DNA of 64,000 nt from Microglena sp. YARC (Eukaryota > Chlorophyta > Chlorophyceae > Chlamydomonadales > Chlamydomonadaceae): NCBI GenBank assembly GCA_022414725.1, contig CM039462.1:37747186-37811185 (forward strand), given 5' to 3'. Positions 21,455-30,908 of this stretch are shown here, one piece after another (position 1 is the first letter of the stretch; each line of letters begins with the position of its first letter). The position numbers and the translations under genes are program-made. A model generated the notes under the pieces. The model made no database searches, was not told the DNA's origin, and was given only the letters and a program-made list of their open reading frames with translations.

Positions 21455-24400
21455 ATGCGAGGAACACGAGGACAAGTCAGAGCTGCTGCAGAAGCAGAAG
21501 CGCGCTCAGACGCAACTGATCCAGCACAAGCTCAATCAGACGCCCGACAAGCCCTCTCAGACATAAGAAACATTTATTCTGAACATTCCATCACAAATCA
21601 AATAGCACAACTGCATCTGCATAACCCCATTAACATACTTCCCCCAACCATCCCCCTAACGATCCCCAACTCACCCCTCCCACTGGGGGGCAGCCACCCC
21701 TGGTACGAGGGGGAGTCATCGGAGATCGACATCCCCCTTCCTATGGCACTTGCCACCACCTTATCAGCCTCAGCCACAGCAGCTGACCCTATCAGCCCCC
21801 AGCCTTCAACCCTCGACCCCCAGCCTTCTACTATCAGCCCCCAGCCCCCAGCCCAGATCGCGCAGCTACCAGGCACCTCCACAAGACAATTCTGTGGAAC
21901 TCTACCAGCACTTAGGCCTCCATCAGCCCTTCAGCCATCACCCACACCACTCAAGCCCTGGAGCGGGCAGAGTGGAATGCGCCTGGCCCTTGGAAGCTCA
22001 CAACGGCCATTGCTGAACACCCCGCCTTCTCGTGTTGCCGTCAGTGAGGATGCTGAGGACAATGCGTACCCACCATTGTCCCCACTCCAGCGATCGTCTG
22101 CCACTCCGTCCCAGCCGCCAGTGCACAGCCCCCTGCAGGAATTTATAACCCCTCGGGAGACCTTCACTGGCGCAACTGCGACACAAGCAGCAAGCCCTCC
22201 ACACATGACCACAAACAACCTTTTCAGCTCAGAAGAGGAAGTAGAAAGCCCCAGCAAACGACTTGCCCGCACTCCCCGACAGCTTCCAGAACCCACGCCA
22301 GTCAACCAGCTTCCTGCAAGCCAACCTTCCGGCAACAGGTCAAGCAGCTCCTCCGACAACAGTGGATCCCGCCCCAGTCAGTCACCACATGGACCATGGG
22401 GTAATCCAGGGGGTGATCCTGCCAGTTCTTCTGACAGTGACGGTGTCCCCGATGATGAGGCAGATACTGGAGGACCACCTGGTCAACCAGAAGACCAACC
22501 CCCCAGCCCACCGGACTCCGACGATGAACCACCCCCACCCCCTGAAGAAGATGAGGTACCACCTCCACCAAACTTTCAAGGGGATGTGAGCGACGCTGAT
22601 AGCAATGACAGCGAACGTCACGTCGCACTCATGATCAGTGTCGGTTCCGTCCTATCATGGCAACTTCCAACAGAAGGATCACAGCTACACGGCGGCAGCG
22701 TATCACATACCAAAGCCTGGCTTCTGATGATGAAGAGCTACATTGTCAACATCAAGAGAGACCTTGCAGTGGAGGAGTTGTGGGAACAGATGATGGTACA
22801 GGTCTATGAGAACTCTCAACCATTCGTCTTGTTTACAGACAACAGAGCCGCATGGATCCAGGAGTGCAATGCTCTCCAGACACAAAGCTCCTTGAATGGA
22901 GTCCTCCAAGTCAACGAGCATGGTCAACCAATTATGAACCCAGCCACTTGGAAGCTGAAGCTCATTCATTTCTACGAGCTGGTCAAAACTGGACTAGCAC
23001 TCGCACTCAAGGTAACCCCTCTCGATGCCAAGGAGGAGTATGAGAAGTTTGACTGCTACGACAATGCAGGCCTCTTATACCCCATGCCTCGCATCTTGAT
23101 GTCAGAATTCACAAAGAAGTACGAGGAGTTTGATATCCGGGCTGGACAACCCCATTACCGGGAGGCCATGGCCAAGGTGGCCAAACTCCTTGATCGCATG
23201 GCCCCCACCCTGAAGGAGAACTTTGGCAGCTACAAGGATGTCACCCCCCTCGGTTGCTGGGCAATAGCCAAGCTCTACAAGCTTGACCAAGACCAGCACA
23301 CCCTGGAAAGGCTGTCTGGCATTGCCCAAACTGAAGCATCCAAGAGAGACGATATGACAGCACAAGGCATGCTGCTCTGCGTCTCCAAACCACCAACACA
23401 GAGGCCAACTGTCATGCCACGCCAAACGCCTGCTTTTCCCGTCACCCAGGACCCCAGTGCACCCAAGGGCAATAACGGTGAACCCAAGTCTTCCACAGTT
23501 TGCACTACATGCAATATCACTGGACACGGTTCCGACACTTGCTACCTGAACAACCCTGGGACCCCCAACCCATCCTGGTGCCCGAAGAACCCAGCACGGT
23601 ACGCCATCTGGCGCACCTCAACAATCCAGCAAGGCTTCGCCCCACCACCAACTTTGGACCAGCTCAAATCTGGAGTGCCTTACTTCCGCTCAGTGCAGGG
23701 AGCTGTCCAACACAGCCCGCATACACAAATGCGTAACCCCCCCGCACAGCATTACAGACAGCCACAGACTCCAGTACAACAGCAATCCTCCCTACCCCCT
23801 CAAAATCCCAGGTACAAGGGGAAGAACCCACGACCCTTTTCGGCCGGCACCCCAGGGAACAACAACCAGAGAAGCATGGGAGGAACTGGTGGCGGGTATC
23901 AAGATGGCTACCAAGGAAAAAACCAAGGCACCCAGGGTGGATACCAAACAAGTTACCAGGGAAACAACCAGGGCACTCAAGGCAACTACCAAGGGCAAAC
24001 AAGAAGCGCTAACGACAATAGCATGCAGCAGCACCAACGGCCAGACGTCGTCATGCAACTACAACAACAACAACACAATCGGCAGATGCAGTTGCAGCAG
24101 CAACAGCATAACCAGCAGTTGCATGACACGGTCTTCGCCATTCGTGAGGAACTTCGTTCGCAAAACATCAGCGGACGCCATGCCCCACACCCCCATGATC
24201 AACACAGCCGTAGCAACCAGCCACTACAACTAGAGGCTCCACAAGCTGCGCAATCTGATCTACCAGAACCTGACTGGTACAATGCAGCCCTAGTAGTCAG
24301 CTTCCGACAAACTCCAGACGCCGAGACACAAGCTAGCTCACAGGCAATTTACAAGCCCACATTTGATCCTTCCACTGACGGAACTGGGTCAACAGCTGCC

Positions 24401-25204
24401 ATCCCCCTACCAAGCGCTCGAGTATCACGGCACGTTACCCAAGCCCAGCATCGGGCATCACAAGACCTCCTCATGGATGAGATGACAGTCTTGCAACGGG
24501 ATCTTGATTTGATGTTCAGAGAAGTGCAGAACCTGCACGAGTTCAACAGGGCCTTGCAGGTCAGAGCCACAGCAGTTGAGACAGCACAGCGCGCAGCTTG
24601 TGTCACGCACAACCCAGTGGACACATTTGTACGCGACTACACTGCTTCTGGTCAGCTGAGCCCTTCTACAGCAACCTTGCTGCAAGGAACAGAGCCCAGC
24701 TACGGTGTACCGTACCTAGCCAACCTGTCCCACCAGACTGGCCTCTCGTTTAAGTCCACAACTGGCCTCCTACAGTGCGTCAACCTTATGGTCCTCGTCG
24801 ACACCGGCAGTGGTCTCAACTTCATCTCGCAATCTATGGCGGACTCATTGGGACACGATCCTCTCCCATGCCACCACAAGACGATTGCGTTCAATGACGT
24901 CAAAAGCTCCCTCACCAAGGAGATTCAAATGCCTGTCATTTTTTGCAGCGAAACCCCCAACGAGATCAGCGCCAGGGCAACTTTTGTCATTGCCCCTGAC
25001 AACACCATCTTCGATGCCCTCATCGGTACCCCACTCATGGCCATGCCAGGCATTTCTGCCCTACCTGACATTTCACAAGAGAAACTCACATTGCGCCCCT
25101 TCCTCCACTTGTCCAGCGCAGAGCATACTGCCACAGGTCGCGCTTTGACCGTGGACTTGCCATTCAGGCCAGTATCTCGAACCAAGCAGCTCCCTCCACG
25201 CTAG
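21455..25204 (+). CDS. Gag-protease polyprotein, element D
   Basis: About 1249 residues from the Met at 21455 (MRGTRGQ). The frame is open from 21074, but the upstream part is low-complexity text and lies over the leader repeats, so I chose the later start. Order: Ala/Gln-rich N-terminus; long Pro/Ser-rich disordered region; acidic stretch; helical capsid-like domain (about 380-640); a CCHC zinc knuckle C-TT-C-NITG-H-GSDT-C (about 685-700); Gly/Tyr/Gln/Asn-rich repeats (GGYQDGYQGKNQGTQ); Gln-rich helix; coiled coil (about 1005-1050); retropepsin domain with LVDTGSGLNFIS (active-site Asp about residue 1116) and FDALIGTPLM. Intact, consistent with a recently active element. Protease lies at the Gag C-terminus and is not fused to RT. 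Confidence 0.9.
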   Translation: MRGTRGQVRAAAEAEARSDATDPAQAQSDARQALSDIRNIYSEHSITNQIAQLHLHNPINILPPTIPLTIPNSPLPLGGSHPWYEGESSEIDIPLPMALATTLSASATAADPISPQPSTLDPQPSTISPQPPAQIAQLPGTSTRQFCGTLPALRPPSALQPSPTPLKPWSGQSGMRLALGSSQRPLLNTPPSRVAVSEDAEDNAYPPLSPLQRSSATPSQPPVHSPLQEFITPRETFTGATATQAASPPHMTTNNLFSSEEEVESPSKRLARTPRQLPEPTPVNQLPASQPSGNRSSSSSDNSGSRPSQSPHGPWGNPGGDPASSSDSDGVPDDEADTGGPPGQPEDQPPSPPDSDDEPPPPPEEDEVPPPPNFQGDVSDADSNDSERHVALMISVGSVLSWQLPTEGSQLHGGSVSHTKAWLLMMKSYIVNIKRDLAVEELWEQMMVQVYENSQPFVLFTDNRAAWIQECNALQTQSSLNGVLQVNEHGQPIMNPATWKLKLIHFYELVKTGLALALKVTPLDAKEEYEKFDCYDNAGLLYPMPRILMSEFTKKYEEFDIRAGQPHYREAMAKVAKLLDRMAPTLKENFGSYKDVTPLGCWAIAKLYKLDQDQHTLERLSGIAQTEASKRDDMTAQGMLLCVSKPPTQRPTVMPRQTPAFPVTQDPSAPKGNNGEPKSSTVCTTCNITGHGSDTCYLNNPGTPNPSWCPKNPARYAIWRTSTIQQGFAPPPTLDQLKSGVPYFRSVQGAVQHSPHTQMRNPPAQHYRQPQTPVQQQSSLPPQNPRYKGKNPRPFSAGTPGNNNQRSMGGTGGGYQDGYQGKNQGTQGGYQTSYQGNNQGTQGNYQGQTRSANDNSMQQHQRPDVVMQLQQQQHNRQMQLQQQQHNQQLHDTVFAIREELRSQNISGRHAPHPHDQHSRSNQPLQLEAPQAAQSDLPEPDWYNAALVVSFRQTPDAETQASSQAIYKPTFDPSTDGTGSTAAIPLPSARVSRHVTQAQHRASQDLLMDEMTVLQRDLDLMFREVQNLHEFNRALQVRATAVETAQRAACVTHNPVDTFVRDYTASGQLSPSTATLLQGTEPSYGVPYLANLSHQTGLSFKSTTGLLQCVNLMVLVDTGSGLNFISQSMADSLGHDPLPCHHKTIAFNDVKSSLTKEIQMPVIFCSETPNEISARATFVIAPDNTIFDALIGTPLMAMPGISALPDISQEKLTLRPFLHLSSAEHTATGRALTVDLPFRPVSRTKQLPPR

Positions 25205-25409
25205 GCCGCCGCCACGAACCAGGGTATGGCCACCCTTCGAGGGACCACCCACCCACCCGACGGAGTCCATCATATGGAACAAATCTGGACAGACAGCACC
25301 CATCGACCTAATGATGGACATCCTCCGCTTCTTCCCCAACCTCCGTCGTCACACGCCATTCAACATGTCCTCCATCCGATTTTCCCACCCCAACTGATCA
25401 GCGTTCTAC

Positions 25410-25718
25410 ATGACCCTGCTCATGCATATGGTCACCCATGCGCACAGCATGGAAAGCTACAGCTATGAGACCAACAGTGACAACACGCTGTACCTTGGAG
25501 ATGTTAACCTACTCCACAGGTGCATCCTAGACTTGCCAGCTCAGGACAACTTCTCATCTGTCCTCACCTGGGGAAAGGAACAAGGCCTGCCAATCCGAGT
25601 CACCCTCACCCCACGCAGTATGGGGGAAGTGCTCGACCCCAGGAGCATGGAGCACTCCGGGGCATCCCTACACCTTTCACACCCATTGGTCACCCAAGTG
25701 ATCCAATCAGACCTATGA
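25410..25718 (+). CDS. Small ORF 1 of element D, unknown
   Basis: 102 residues from the Met at 25410. The same frame is open and protein-like further upstream (MMDILRFFPNLRR at about 25315), interrupted only by a TGA at 25395-25397, so the true N-terminus may be longer. Sequence is not low-complexity (NTLYLGDVNLLHRCILDLP). No family recognised. Its TGA overlaps the ATG of the next frame as ATGA at 25715-25718. Confidence 0.5.
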   Translation: MTLLMHMVTHAHSMESYSYETNSDNTLYLGDVNLLHRCILDLPAQDNFSSVLTWGKEQGLPIRVTLTPRSMGEVLDPRSMEHSGASLHLSHPLVTQVIQSDL

Positions 25719-26161
25719 CTGACGCTTCTGTGTGCATCCTACCCTCAATCCAGGGCACCTACAGTCTGTACTCAAACTCCTACCCCTACTTGGATAGTTG
25801 CTACACAAGCACCCGCCTCTACCCACCTGTCCCAGGTTTCGGTTTGCCGCTGGACGCGTACGCAGTCGTGCAAGGACGGCAACCTGAGCCCTGTGCTCGC
25901 CCCCTTACACAACCAACAACAGCATACTCTCCTCTTCTCTTTCCCCTCCAGGATATAGAAGAGCTACAGAGCCACCAAAACCGCTGTATCAATTGGTATG
26001 ACACATCGGCACCCAGCTTGCATTCTACCTCCATCTTCTTGATCCGCAGGCCACCCGTCTACAACAGTGAGGATGACTTCGAATACGACGCTGCAGCCAC
26101 CTCTGCTCCTAGCTCTCATCGTTGCCCCACCTCACCCCTGCTGATTACTTGCTCACAATGA
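25715..26161 (+). CDS. Small ORF 2 of element D, unknown
   Basis: 148 residues if started at the ATG that overlaps the stop of ORF 1. Tyr/Pro/Ser-rich in the first half (YSLYSNSYPYLDSCY), acidic near the end (NSEDDFEYDAAA). No domain recognised. The frame is also open upstream to 25520, so an earlier Met is possible. Its TGA again overlaps a downstream ATG (ATGA, 26158-26161). Confidence 0.45.
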   Translation: MTDASVCILPSIQGTYSLYSNSYPYLDSCYTSTRLYPPVPGFGLPLDAYAVVQGRQPEPCARPLTQPTTAYSPLLFPLQDIEELQSHQNRCINWYDTSAPSLHSTSIFLIRRPPVYNSEDDFEYDAAATSAPSSHRCPTSPLLITCSQ

Positions 26162-26673
26162 CCAGCACTCCATCTCCCACCCCAGCCGGTGACAACTATA
26201 AAGAACCCCAAGACTTCTTCACAACACAGCTGGATGATGTCTACTGGCGACCAGGTCAAGAGTTCCTGGGAGGCCAAGCAGCAGTTTACCAAGCGTCCAC
26301 TTCTTGCGCTTTACCAGTGCACCTGGACCCTCCCACTCCAGCTTCACTCCTGCCTGGCCGCCTACAAGGAGGCCTTACTAGCTGCCTCAGTCACATGGAC
26401 CCCAACTATCTGCAGGAGGGGGGGATTAACAACAGTATGCCAGACGGAGCAGTCACACCCAATGCAGATAGAGGGGCCCTACATCCAGACTGTGACCTCT
26501 TCATTGGTCATCATCGGGATGGCACTGAGGCGCAACGCAAAAGAGATGGCAGCCATGCTCAACAGAATGACCCCAGCAGTAGCGCGGACTATGGAGGATT
26601 TGAGAGAGGGATACAAAGGGATTGTGCCTCCTATGCACATAGAGAAGGACAACGACAAGCAGGCATTCACTAG
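26158..26673 (+). CDS. Small ORF 3 of element D, overlapping pol
   Basis: 171 residues from the overlapping ATG. The first half reads like protein (EPQDFFTTQLDDVYWRPGQE); after a run of seven G at about 26418 the pol frame begins to look more natural. This could be a separate small protein or the true N-terminus of pol joined by a frameshift at the G-run. I cannot decide from sequence alone. Confidence 0.4.
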   Translation: MTSTPSPTPAGDNYKEPQDFFTTQLDDVYWRPGQEFLGGQAAVYQASTSCALPVHLDPPTPASLLPGRLQGGLTSCLSHMDPNYLQEGGINNSMPDGAVTPNADRGALHPDCDLFIGHHRDGTEAQRKRDGSHAQQNDPSSSADYGGFERGIQRDCASYAHREGQRQAGIH

Positions 26674-28852
26674 TCCCTACCGCAAGCCACCTATAGAAAA
26701 ACTTGCTCAAGACAAAGTCTGCGCTGAATTGCTCCTGCTAGGCTTCATAGAGCCAGCTCCTTCAGCTCAGCATGCAGCAAATCCTGTCGTCGCCTTGAAA
26801 AAAGGACCTGATGGCCAGTACACTGCGAACAGAGTGTGCTACAACTACAAGGCCATCAACCTCCTGACCAAAGACATGCACACAGGTTTCCCAATTGCAG
26901 AGGAATTATTCCAAGACCTGGGTGACTCCAAGTGGTTTACACGAGTAGACCTGCGCTCGGGCTTCTACCAAGTCCACTTGTCTGCCGGCTGCCAAGATTT
27001 CTCAGCCTTTTGGTGGGACAAGCAGCTTTACAGGTTCAAGCGTGTGCCCTTCGGACTGAAACAAGCACCAGCTTACTTCCAGAAGGTCATGGAAACTGAG
27101 TTGGGCAAACGTGGTCTCCTCAAGTTCAGCAAGGTTTTCATTGATGACATTCTGGTCCACAGCGCCACCTTTGCTGATCACATCAAGGACGTGGAAGCAG
27201 TACTACAGTGTCTCATCGACATTGGCCTCCGCATACACCCTGACAAGTCCTGCTTCGCACTCGACGCAGTCGATTTCTTAGGCTTCGATGTCAGCAACCA
27301 TGGTCTCACCCCGCAAGCAGCCAAAGTCCAAGCTATCCAGGACCTGCCCTACCCAAGCAACCTCAAGGACCTCAAGACCATCCTGGGTAAGCTGCGCTAC
27401 TACGGTTGTTTTTGTGAAAACTTTTCAGCCATAGCCAGACCCCTCAATGACCTCACCAAGAACGATGTCAAGTGGACTTGGGGACCCGAGCACACAGCAG
27501 CCATGGACGCAATTAGGAGGAATATCAGCACACCAGGCAAGGTTTTGCGACGCTTTGACATCAACGCGCGCACCCTCATCCACTGTGACTGGAGCCAACA
27601 TGGATTAGGAGCAGTGCTCGGCCAGCTCGACTCGGAAGGTAACGAATACCTCGTCGCCTGTGCCAGCCGCAGCCTTAACAAGCATGAAGCAGAATACAGC
27701 AGCTTCAAAGGAGAAATGCTGGCTGCTTGCTGGGCTTGCAAGATCTTCCGCGTATATGTCTTCGGACTACATTTCACACTGGTCACTGATCACCAGCCTC
27801 TGCTGTGGATGTTCTCCTCTGCCAACGTCACCGGTGCCATCGCTCGATGGGCATGCATGCTGCAGTCATTTGATTTTGACATCATGCACAGACCAGGTGC
27901 ACAGCATGGCAACGCTGACGCACTGTCTAGGTTTCCCAGCCCCTCTGCAGAGGACAACACTGGCGCTCGCATTGACCTGGACAGCGACCTATACGCAGCA
28001 TTTCCAACAGTGCCCACCACCCCTTATGTGCCCCTAGACTTGACACTAGGGCACATCGTGGACTACGTCCTTGACGTCAGATCTGTCTTATCCATCTGCA
28101 CAACACCCTTGCCTGCCGCCGTCACATACATGGCCCAGAATGGCATCACTCTATACGAGATGTGCGGGGGAATGTGTGCAGGATTGGAAGCAGCACTGCG
28201 CAATGGCATCCAAGTTAACAGGTATATCTACAGCAACATTTCGCCCGCTGCTCAGACAGTCGCCCGCTATAGGACACAAGCTTTGACCAACCTCTACCCC
28301 CATCTGCTCAAGTCATACGCCTGCGACCATGCCTTCACGACGCTGCCCCAGGATGTGACCAAGATCACACCAGAACAGCTCATGACCGCAGCTGTGAACG
28401 ACCAATCACAGTGGCTCATCATAGCCGGTCCAGAGTGCCAAGACTTCAGCCCAGCAGGAGGCAACAGAGGACTCAAGGGACCCCGGGCCGCCGTCCTGCA
28501 GGCTTGTACCACCGTCATAGGGTACATCCAGCAGCTACAGCATCCTCGGCAACCCCTCTACATCGTGGAGAATGCAGCAATGCAGCACAACTTTCGATCA
28601 CAACATATTGCTACCCAAGACTTCAACGCAGTCAACAGAACTCTTGGCCTCCCTATCTGCGTGGATGCTGCAACATTCGACTCAGGAGCGCACAGACTCC
28701 GCAACAAGTGGCAGAACTTGGTTGACCCCTTGATCTCCAGCTCCAGCTCAACAAGACCCGTCGGACTGCCAACATTTCAGCCAACGCCTTCTTGGATCCA
28801 GGACGGAGCACTACAAGGGTCTACAGATCAGACACAGCCCCTTTTTGCTTAG
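26189..28852 (+). CDS. RT, RNase H and N-terminal part of a C5-cytosine methyltransferase, element D
   Basis: 887 residues in one frame. RT: AELLLLGFIEPAPS, VCYNYKAINLLT, FTRVDLRSGFYQV (about 250), RVPFGLKQAPAYFQ, and FIDDILVHS as the YxDD box (about 318). RNase H: HCDWSQHGLGAVLG (about 466), EMLAAC, VTDHQPLLWM (about 533), and HGNADALSR at its end. From about residue 620 a DNA methyltransferase begins: motif I LYEMCGGMCAGLEAAL (about 652), motif IV AGPECQDFSPAGG with the catalytic Cys (about 748), motif VI YIVENAA (about 792), motif VIII AHRLRNKWQNL. The frame ends at TAG 28850-28852 and the methyltransferase continues in another frame. The start is uncertain because the first about 100 residues overlap ORF 3. 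Confidence 0.92.
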   Translation: MTTIKNPKTSSQHSWMMSTGDQVKSSWEAKQQFTKRPLLALYQCTWTLPLQLHSCLAAYKEALLAASVTWTPTICRRGGLTTVCQTEQSHPMQIEGPYIQTVTSSLVIIGMALRRNAKEMAAMLNRMTPAVARTMEDLREGYKGIVPPMHIEKDNDKQAFTSPYRKPPIEKLAQDKVCAELLLLGFIEPAPSAQHAANPVVALKKGPDGQYTANRVCYNYKAINLLTKDMHTGFPIAEELFQDLGDSKWFTRVDLRSGFYQVHLSAGCQDFSAFWWDKQLYRFKRVPFGLKQAPAYFQKVMETELGKRGLLKFSKVFIDDILVHSATFADHIKDVEAVLQCLIDIGLRIHPDKSCFALDAVDFLGFDVSNHGLTPQAAKVQAIQDLPYPSNLKDLKTILGKLRYYGCFCENFSAIARPLNDLTKNDVKWTWGPEHTAAMDAIRRNISTPGKVLRRFDINARTLIHCDWSQHGLGAVLGQLDSEGNEYLVACASRSLNKHEAEYSSFKGEMLAACWACKIFRVYVFGLHFTLVTDHQPLLWMFSSANVTGAIARWACMLQSFDFDIMHRPGAQHGNADALSRFPSPSAEDNTGARIDLDSDLYAAFPTVPTTPYVPLDLTLGHIVDYVLDVRSVLSICTTPLPAAVTYMAQNGITLYEMCGGMCAGLEAALRNGIQVNRYIYSNISPAAQTVARYRTQALTNLYPHLLKSYACDHAFTTLPQDVTKITPEQLMTAAVNDQSQWLIIAGPECQDFSPAGGNRGLKGPRAAVLQACTTVIGYIQQLQHPRQPLYIVENAAMQHNFRSQHIATQDFNAVNRTLGLPICVDAATFDSGAHRLRNKWQNLVDPLISSSSSTRPVGLPTFQPTPSWIQDGALQGSTDQTQPLFA

Positions 28853-29140
28853 CAAACAAGATCGGACAAGAGCGCAACGTACTGCCTACTCTAGTAGCGT
28901 ACCCTCTGTCTCGAGCCTTCAGACCTGACAAGCCAGGCAGCATCTACTCTCTCCAGGGCGGCGCATGGTCTGAACCAAACCCTTCTGAGAGAGAACGCAT
29001 GCTCGGATACTACACAGGAGCAACAGCAGCACCAGGTCTCACTCAAAACCAGAGGCATATCCTCACAGGCAACAGCATGGATCAGCGAGCCTTGGTAGCA
29101 ATCATCAGAAAGACCTTGGAAATGGCAATCCCTACACGTC
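28060..29140 (+). other. C5-cytosine DNA methyltransferase domain spanning a frame change
   Basis: The domain runs from upstream of motif I (28144) to motif X (about 29070-29130). The N-terminal half lies in the RT frame, and the C-terminal half (target recognition, motif IX and X) in the next frame, one base back. Such enzymes transfer a methyl group from S-adenosylmethionine to cytosine C5 through a covalent Cys intermediate. The PCQ box here is P-E-C-Q, keeping the catalytic Cys but changing the second Pro. I would place it near the retrotransposon-borne DNMTs reported from dinoflagellates and streptophyte algae, which needs a tree. Confidence 0.88.
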
Positions 29141-30906
29141 TAACATCTATGCTAGAATTTAAGCCACCCCCAGGCCTGAGTTGCTACCTTCTCCCAGTCC
29201 TGCTCTTTCTTCTGACAACTTCTCCCAGCTATCCCAGCAATTCTGGCGGTCGCATATCAGACCCCACGCCTCCGACACGCCAGTTCTATGGCACTGAGCT
29301 TGCTTGCCTGCTGGCAGTCACCAGGAGCAAGACTGTCAAGCCACACATCTGGCCATCAAAACCACCTGCACCAGCCAACAGCCAACAACCACCAGCCATC
29401 AGCCAACAGCCCCCAACCAACAGCCAACAGCCAACAGCCACCGACCCTCAGCCGTTGCAACACTCCCCTCCTTTGCCTCTTCTACCATCTTCAGCTCCAA
29501 GTCCTCCACTCGCCCCAGGCAGACAGTTGGATACTGACCTGCGCCTTGCTGCAATGTCCAAGGACACTGACGGTCTAGACATCCACTCTGATCAGTTTGT
29601 CTTAGATTACTTGAGGCGTGGAGTCCTCGGATCCAACTGGACGACATCTCGTACTAGGCGGGTACTGGCAAGGTCAAGAAAGTACAGGCTTGGCGCATCT
29701 CCAACTGGAGAAGAGAGGATCATACGCATCCTGGCCAACGGCATTGAACGCATCGTCCCAGCCCCCAGCCAGAGGTCCATCCTCATTCAGAGGGCCCACG
29801 AGACCAGCGGACACTTTGGGGCACGCAGAACAGCTTACTTAGTGGTCAGCTCTTTCTGGTGGCACGGCGTGGTCAAACAAGTCAAAGCTCTGGTCAAGAC
29901 ATGCAAGATCTGTGACCAAGCCATGGCCTACTTCAACCAGCCAACAGCCACATTGCAATCCCACCCGATTCATGGCCTCTTCTTCGCTTGGGGAATTGAT
30001 TTGTCTGGTCCCTACAACAAGACAGCCAGGGGCAACACTATGCTCATGCACGCCGTGGAGTATTTCAGCGCCGCACTCGTAGTGGTCCCAATCCCAGCCA
30101 AGGAGGCCATACATACGGTATACGCGCACTCTCATGGAGTCTTGGCACACTTTGGCGCATATGCGCTCTGCATCTCTGACAATGGACCAGAGTTCCAAGG
30201 CAAATTCAAGGAACATCTGCTTCACAACTTCATTGACCACAGGACGATCCACCCTAACCACCCTCAGGGCAACGGTTTTGTGGAGCAAAGCGTAGGTACC
30301 ATCAAGGCAGCCTTGACCAAGATCTGCTCTGAAAACCTGGCCACTGACACATGGGACATTGACATAGCCAAGGTCGTTACAGCGTACAACTGTAGCCCTC
30401 AGGAGACTACTAAGTGCGCCCCCTTCACTCTGCTGTACGCCCGGGCTCCCGTCATGAACAACCCTGAGGCACAGCTTGCCATGACAGCGCCGCTGCCTGA
30501 CCTGACAGACAGCACACAGGTGCAAGCTCTGACAGACACTCTCCTGGAGCGCGCTCAATGGATCAAGAGAGTCAGCCCAACTATTGCCAATCACATAGCA
30601 ATCGCCCACCACAGGGACACCCTGCGCTACGCAAAGATCAGGGGGGGGGCCTATCACCCTCGCCTACGCAAATTCCAGGTGGGAGACTTTGTGTACATTC
30701 GCCGTCCCAACGTGCGCAACTCCTTGCAGATGGCTGCCCAAGGCATGATCCTGCGCATCATCGACCTCAAACCATCTGAAGTCGTCGTCTTGCAAGGACG
30801 TTGCGGTTGCACCATCACCAACCATGCCCGCAATTTATCTCCTTGCCACCTCCCTAACTTGGATGGCACAATCAGGCCAGACTTAGCAGTCCCACCCCCA
30901 GCCTAG
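28792..30906 (+). CDS. Methyltransferase C-terminus and integrase, element D
   Basis: 704 residues from the first Met, but the natural entry is probably a -1 shift from the RT frame near a CCCCTTTTT run (28838-28846) just before its TAG. First about 115 residues: NVLPTLVAYPLSRAFR, EPNPSERERMLGYYTG (motif IX-like) and LTGNSMDQRALVAIIRKTL (motif X). Then a Pro/Gln/Ser linker. Integrase: zinc finger H-x6-H (RAHETSGHFG, about 334) with CKIC; catalytic core WGIDLSGPY (Asp), CISDNGPEFQG (Asp), NGFVEQSVGTIK (Glu); C-terminal FQVGDFVYIRRPN. All catalytic residues are present. Confidence 0.9.
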   Translation: MDPGRSTTRVYRSDTAPFCLANKIGQERNVLPTLVAYPLSRAFRPDKPGSIYSLQGGAWSEPNPSERERMLGYYTGATAAPGLTQNQRHILTGNSMDQRALVAIIRKTLEMAIPTRLTSMLEFKPPPGLSCYLLPVLLFLLTTSPSYPSNSGGRISDPTPPTRQFYGTELACLLAVTRSKTVKPHIWPSKPPAPANSQQPPAISQQPPTNSQQPTATDPQPLQHSPPLPLLPSSAPSPPLAPGRQLDTDLRLAAMSKDTDGLDIHSDQFVLDYLRRGVLGSNWTTSRTRRVLARSRKYRLGASPTGEERIIRILANGIERIVPAPSQRSILIQRAHETSGHFGARRTAYLVVSSFWWHGVVKQVKALVKTCKICDQAMAYFNQPTATLQSHPIHGLFFAWGIDLSGPYNKTARGNTMLMHAVEYFSAALVVVPIPAKEAIHTVYAHSHGVLAHFGAYALCISDNGPEFQGKFKEHLLHNFIDHRTIHPNHPQGNGFVEQSVGTIKAALTKICSENLATDTWDIDIAKVVTAYNCSPQETTKCAPFTLLYARAPVMNNPEAQLAMTAPLPDLTDSTQVQALTDTLLERAQWIKRVSPTIANHIAIAHHRDTLRYAKIRGGAYHPRLRKFQVGDFVYIRRPNVRNSLQMAAQGMILRIIDLKPSEVVVLQGRCGCTITNHARNLSPCHLPNLDGTIRPDLAVPPPA

Positions 30907-30908
30907 CC

